DNA of 64,000 nt, taken from Carboxylicivirga litoralis (GTDB lineage Bacteria > Bacteroidota > Bacteroidia > Bacteroidales > Marinilabiliaceae). The position numbers were made by a program, and so were the translations under genes. The DNA lies in contig NZ_JAFMVC010000008.1 of assembly GCF_025499605.1 (NCBI RefSeq), forward strand, positions 62,001 through 126,000, given 5' to 3'. Below are positions 62,596 to 64,000 of the stretch, piece after piece; the first letter of the stretch is position 1; every line of letters starts with the position of its first letter. The notes beneath the pieces were generated by a model. It did no database searches. It worked only from the letters and a program-made list of their open reading frames with translations, and was not told the DNA's origin.

Positions 62596-64000
62596 TTATA
62601 ATACAGGTTGCCTTAAACGTGTGTTTTCCTCCAAAGAGCGATTGCTTAATCGATACATTTGGTTGACTTCTATGCAGATAAAGCCATACTCTTCAACTAC
62701 TTTTCCGCGTATCAGGTAGCAACCCGGGCCACGAAATGGGTAACGCTTAAATGAATCGGAAAAGTGAACCGTATCAAGCCAGTGTCCGTCCATATCCAGG
62801 AAGGTGCCAAATGACATGCTTTCGCCACTACTGGTACGTGTAGGTTTGCGGGTAATTAGATAAGCCACAATCGCAATAGTTTGGTTGATGAAACGTGGCA
62901 GGTCGGCTGATTTAAGCAGGCTTGGTACTTGCTTTTTCAGTAGCCTGAACGGGGAGCTCAATGGGAAGCCTAATAACTCTATCTCATCAAAAGCACTTTC
63001 CAGTTCATGCTCCCACAAATCGGGTAATTCAAATTCGCGCACTTCGGGCTGAAAGAGTGTAGGTTCGGGTTTGGTGGATTTGCTGTGTCCCAATAAGTGA
63101 TGAGCGTCCCAGAGTAGTTCTTTCTTTGTTTTTCCGGTAAATCGAAAAGCATCGATGCGGATAAGTATGATTAATTGCTCCAGTGAAATAGGCACGCGCG
63201 AAATAAAATCAGACAGGCTTTTAAATTCTCCAAACAATCCACGCTCATTGAGCAGCATTTCAATTGATTTTTTTTCTAAACCATACAGCATAAACAAACC
63301 GAGGAATAGGCGTTTACCCTGGATGGTGCAGGGCCAGTCGCTGTGATTAACGCAAGGAGCTTCAATAATGGCACCATGCATGCGTGCTTCGTGTATGTAA
63401 AGTTCCTGGCGGTAAAAGCCACCTCCGTTATTTAGTGTTGCTACCATGTATTCGCGCGGAAAGTAGGCTTTTAAGTATAGAGCCTGGTAGCTTTCAACAG
63501 CATAGCTGGCAGAGTGGCCTTTGGCAAAAGCATAATTGGCAAAGCTTTCGATTTGTCGCCAGATGTCAGCAATGGTTTGTTCGGCATATCCTTTTTTGCG
63601 ACAATTACTGAAGAATTTTTCGCGTACCTTCCAAAATTCATTGCGCTGCCTGAATTTCCAAGACATACCCCGGCGTAGTACATCAGACTCGTCCAATGAC
63701 AGGCCGGCAAAATAGTGCGCTACTTTAATAACATCTTCCTGGTACACCATCACGCCATAGGTTTCTTCCAGGATGTTATATAAATCAGGTAAGTCTTTTC
63801 GTGCCTGTTCGCGCCGTTCGGGGTTTTGAAAGCGCAGAATATACTCGCGCATCATGCCACTTTTGGCTACTCCCGGACGAATAATGGAGCTGGCAGCCAC
63901 CAGTCGGAGGTAATCGTCGGCTTTGAGTTTGGTGAGTAGCATGCGCATGGCCGGTGATTCAACATAGAAACAGCCAATGGCTTTGCCTACCTTTAAGAGC
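62596..64000 (-). CDS. DNA polymerase III alpha subunit, DnaE2/ImuC-like (5' end outside window)
   Basis: The frame is open to the right edge. Upstream of the first visible Met it continues with FYVESPAM, matching the GCF(Y/Q)xES motif of DnaE proteins, so the gene extends beyond the window. Seen are SSIIRPGVAKSGMM, ETYGVMVYQEDVIKVAHYFAGLS, the ANYAFAKGHSASYA segment, an HhH-like region (LFMLYGLEKKSIEMLL) and a C-terminal OB-like part (TIAIVAYLITRKPT). The RPGVAKSGMM and FAKGHSASYA wording is like the second, error-prone-type DnaE of Bacteroidota, not the main replicase. No imuA/imuB neighbour is visible on this side. Confidence 0.8.
   Translation of the reverse strand, partial: LLKVGKAIGCFYVESPAMRMLLTKLKADDYLRLVAASSIIRPGVAKSGMMREYILRFQNPERREQARKDLPDLYNILEETYGVMVYQEDVIKVAHYFAGLSLDESDVLRRGMSWKFRQRNEFWKVREKFFSNCRKKGYAEQTIADIWRQIESFANYAFAKGHSASYAVESYQALYLKAYFPREYMVATLNNGGGFYRQELYIHEARMHGAIIEAPCVNHSDWPCTIQGKRLFLGLFMLYGLEKKSIEMLLNERGLFGEFKSLSDFISRVPISLEQLIILIRIDAFRFTGKTKKELLWDAHHLLGHSKSTKPEPTLFQPEVREFELPDLWEHELESAFDEIELLGFPLSSPFRLLKKQVPSLLKSADLPRFINQTIAIVAYLITRKPTRTSSGESMSFGTFLDMDGHWLDTVHFSDSFKRYPFRGPGCYLIRGKVVEEYGFICIEVNQMYRLSNRSLEENTRLRQPVL

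Overview
The window looks like a chromosomal segment of a Bacteroidota bacterium, probably a fermentative or facultatively anaerobic member of the Marinilabiliales or a related order. The signs are: several very long secreted proteins with type IX secretion (T9SS) type A C-terminal sorting domains; Bacteroidota-type promoters (TAnnTTTG -7 boxes) ahead of many genes with no Shine-Dalgarno sequence; the long Bacteroidota form of amidophosphoribosyltransferase; a fused DAHP synthase/chorismate mutase; a glycine-lipid acyltransferase pair; and a complete lysine-fermentation operon of the kind known from anaerobes. No tRNA, rRNA, CRISPR, phage or intact insertion sequence is visible.

Layout. 1-19,000: three T9SS substrates on the + strand (a 3' fragment, 1963 aa and 3302 aa) sharing C-terminal modules, with a small DUF6266-like gene and a lone response regulator between them. 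19,200-23,400: tadA, aspS and an outer-membrane barrel protein. 23,800-27,720: an operon of an AsmA-like protein, a thioredoxin-fold protein and a Cys-rich lipoprotein. 27,820-29,450: a TlpA-like thioredoxin and mnmA. 29,800-34,040: the phenylalanine/tyrosine operon (pheA, aminotransferase, DAHP synthase-chorismate mutase, tyrA), preceded by a leader peptide with 9 aromatic residues among 18 and a terminator/antiterminator pair. 34,175-45,311: a sensor kinase, ABC-F protein, acyltransferase, STAS protein, AhpD-like protein, miaB, universal stress protein, SPOR protein and purF. 45,390-45,560: a sigma-54-type promoter that appears to drive a short RNA ending in a strong terminator. 45,680-58,400: an eleven-gene lysine fermentation operon. 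58,800-64,000: a flavoprotein disulfide-reductase homologue lacking its cysteines, the glsA/glsB-like lipid pair bracketed by two copies of an about 120-bp repeat, and the C-terminal part of a DnaE-type polymerase.

How the genes work together. The lysine operon takes lysine through beta-lysine (KamA), 3,5-diaminohexanoate (KamDE, kept active by KamB/KamC), 3-keto-5-aminohexanoate (Kdd) and 3-aminobutyryl-CoA plus acetoacetate (Kce). No 3-aminobutyryl-CoA ammonia-lyase (Kal) gene is present. A class III aminotransferase stands first in the operon and probably replaces it, giving acetoacetyl-CoA directly, with a CoA-transferase and a thiolase finishing to acetyl-CoA. The aromatic operon supplies both ends of the Phe/Tyr branch and carries everything needed for translation-coupled attenuation in its leader.

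The best candidates for something new are the aromatic attenuator, the sigma-54 small-RNA unit, the recurring intergenic hairpins with a fixed 15-nt loop, the repeat pair around the lipid operon, and the patchwork identity between the T9SS substrate genes.
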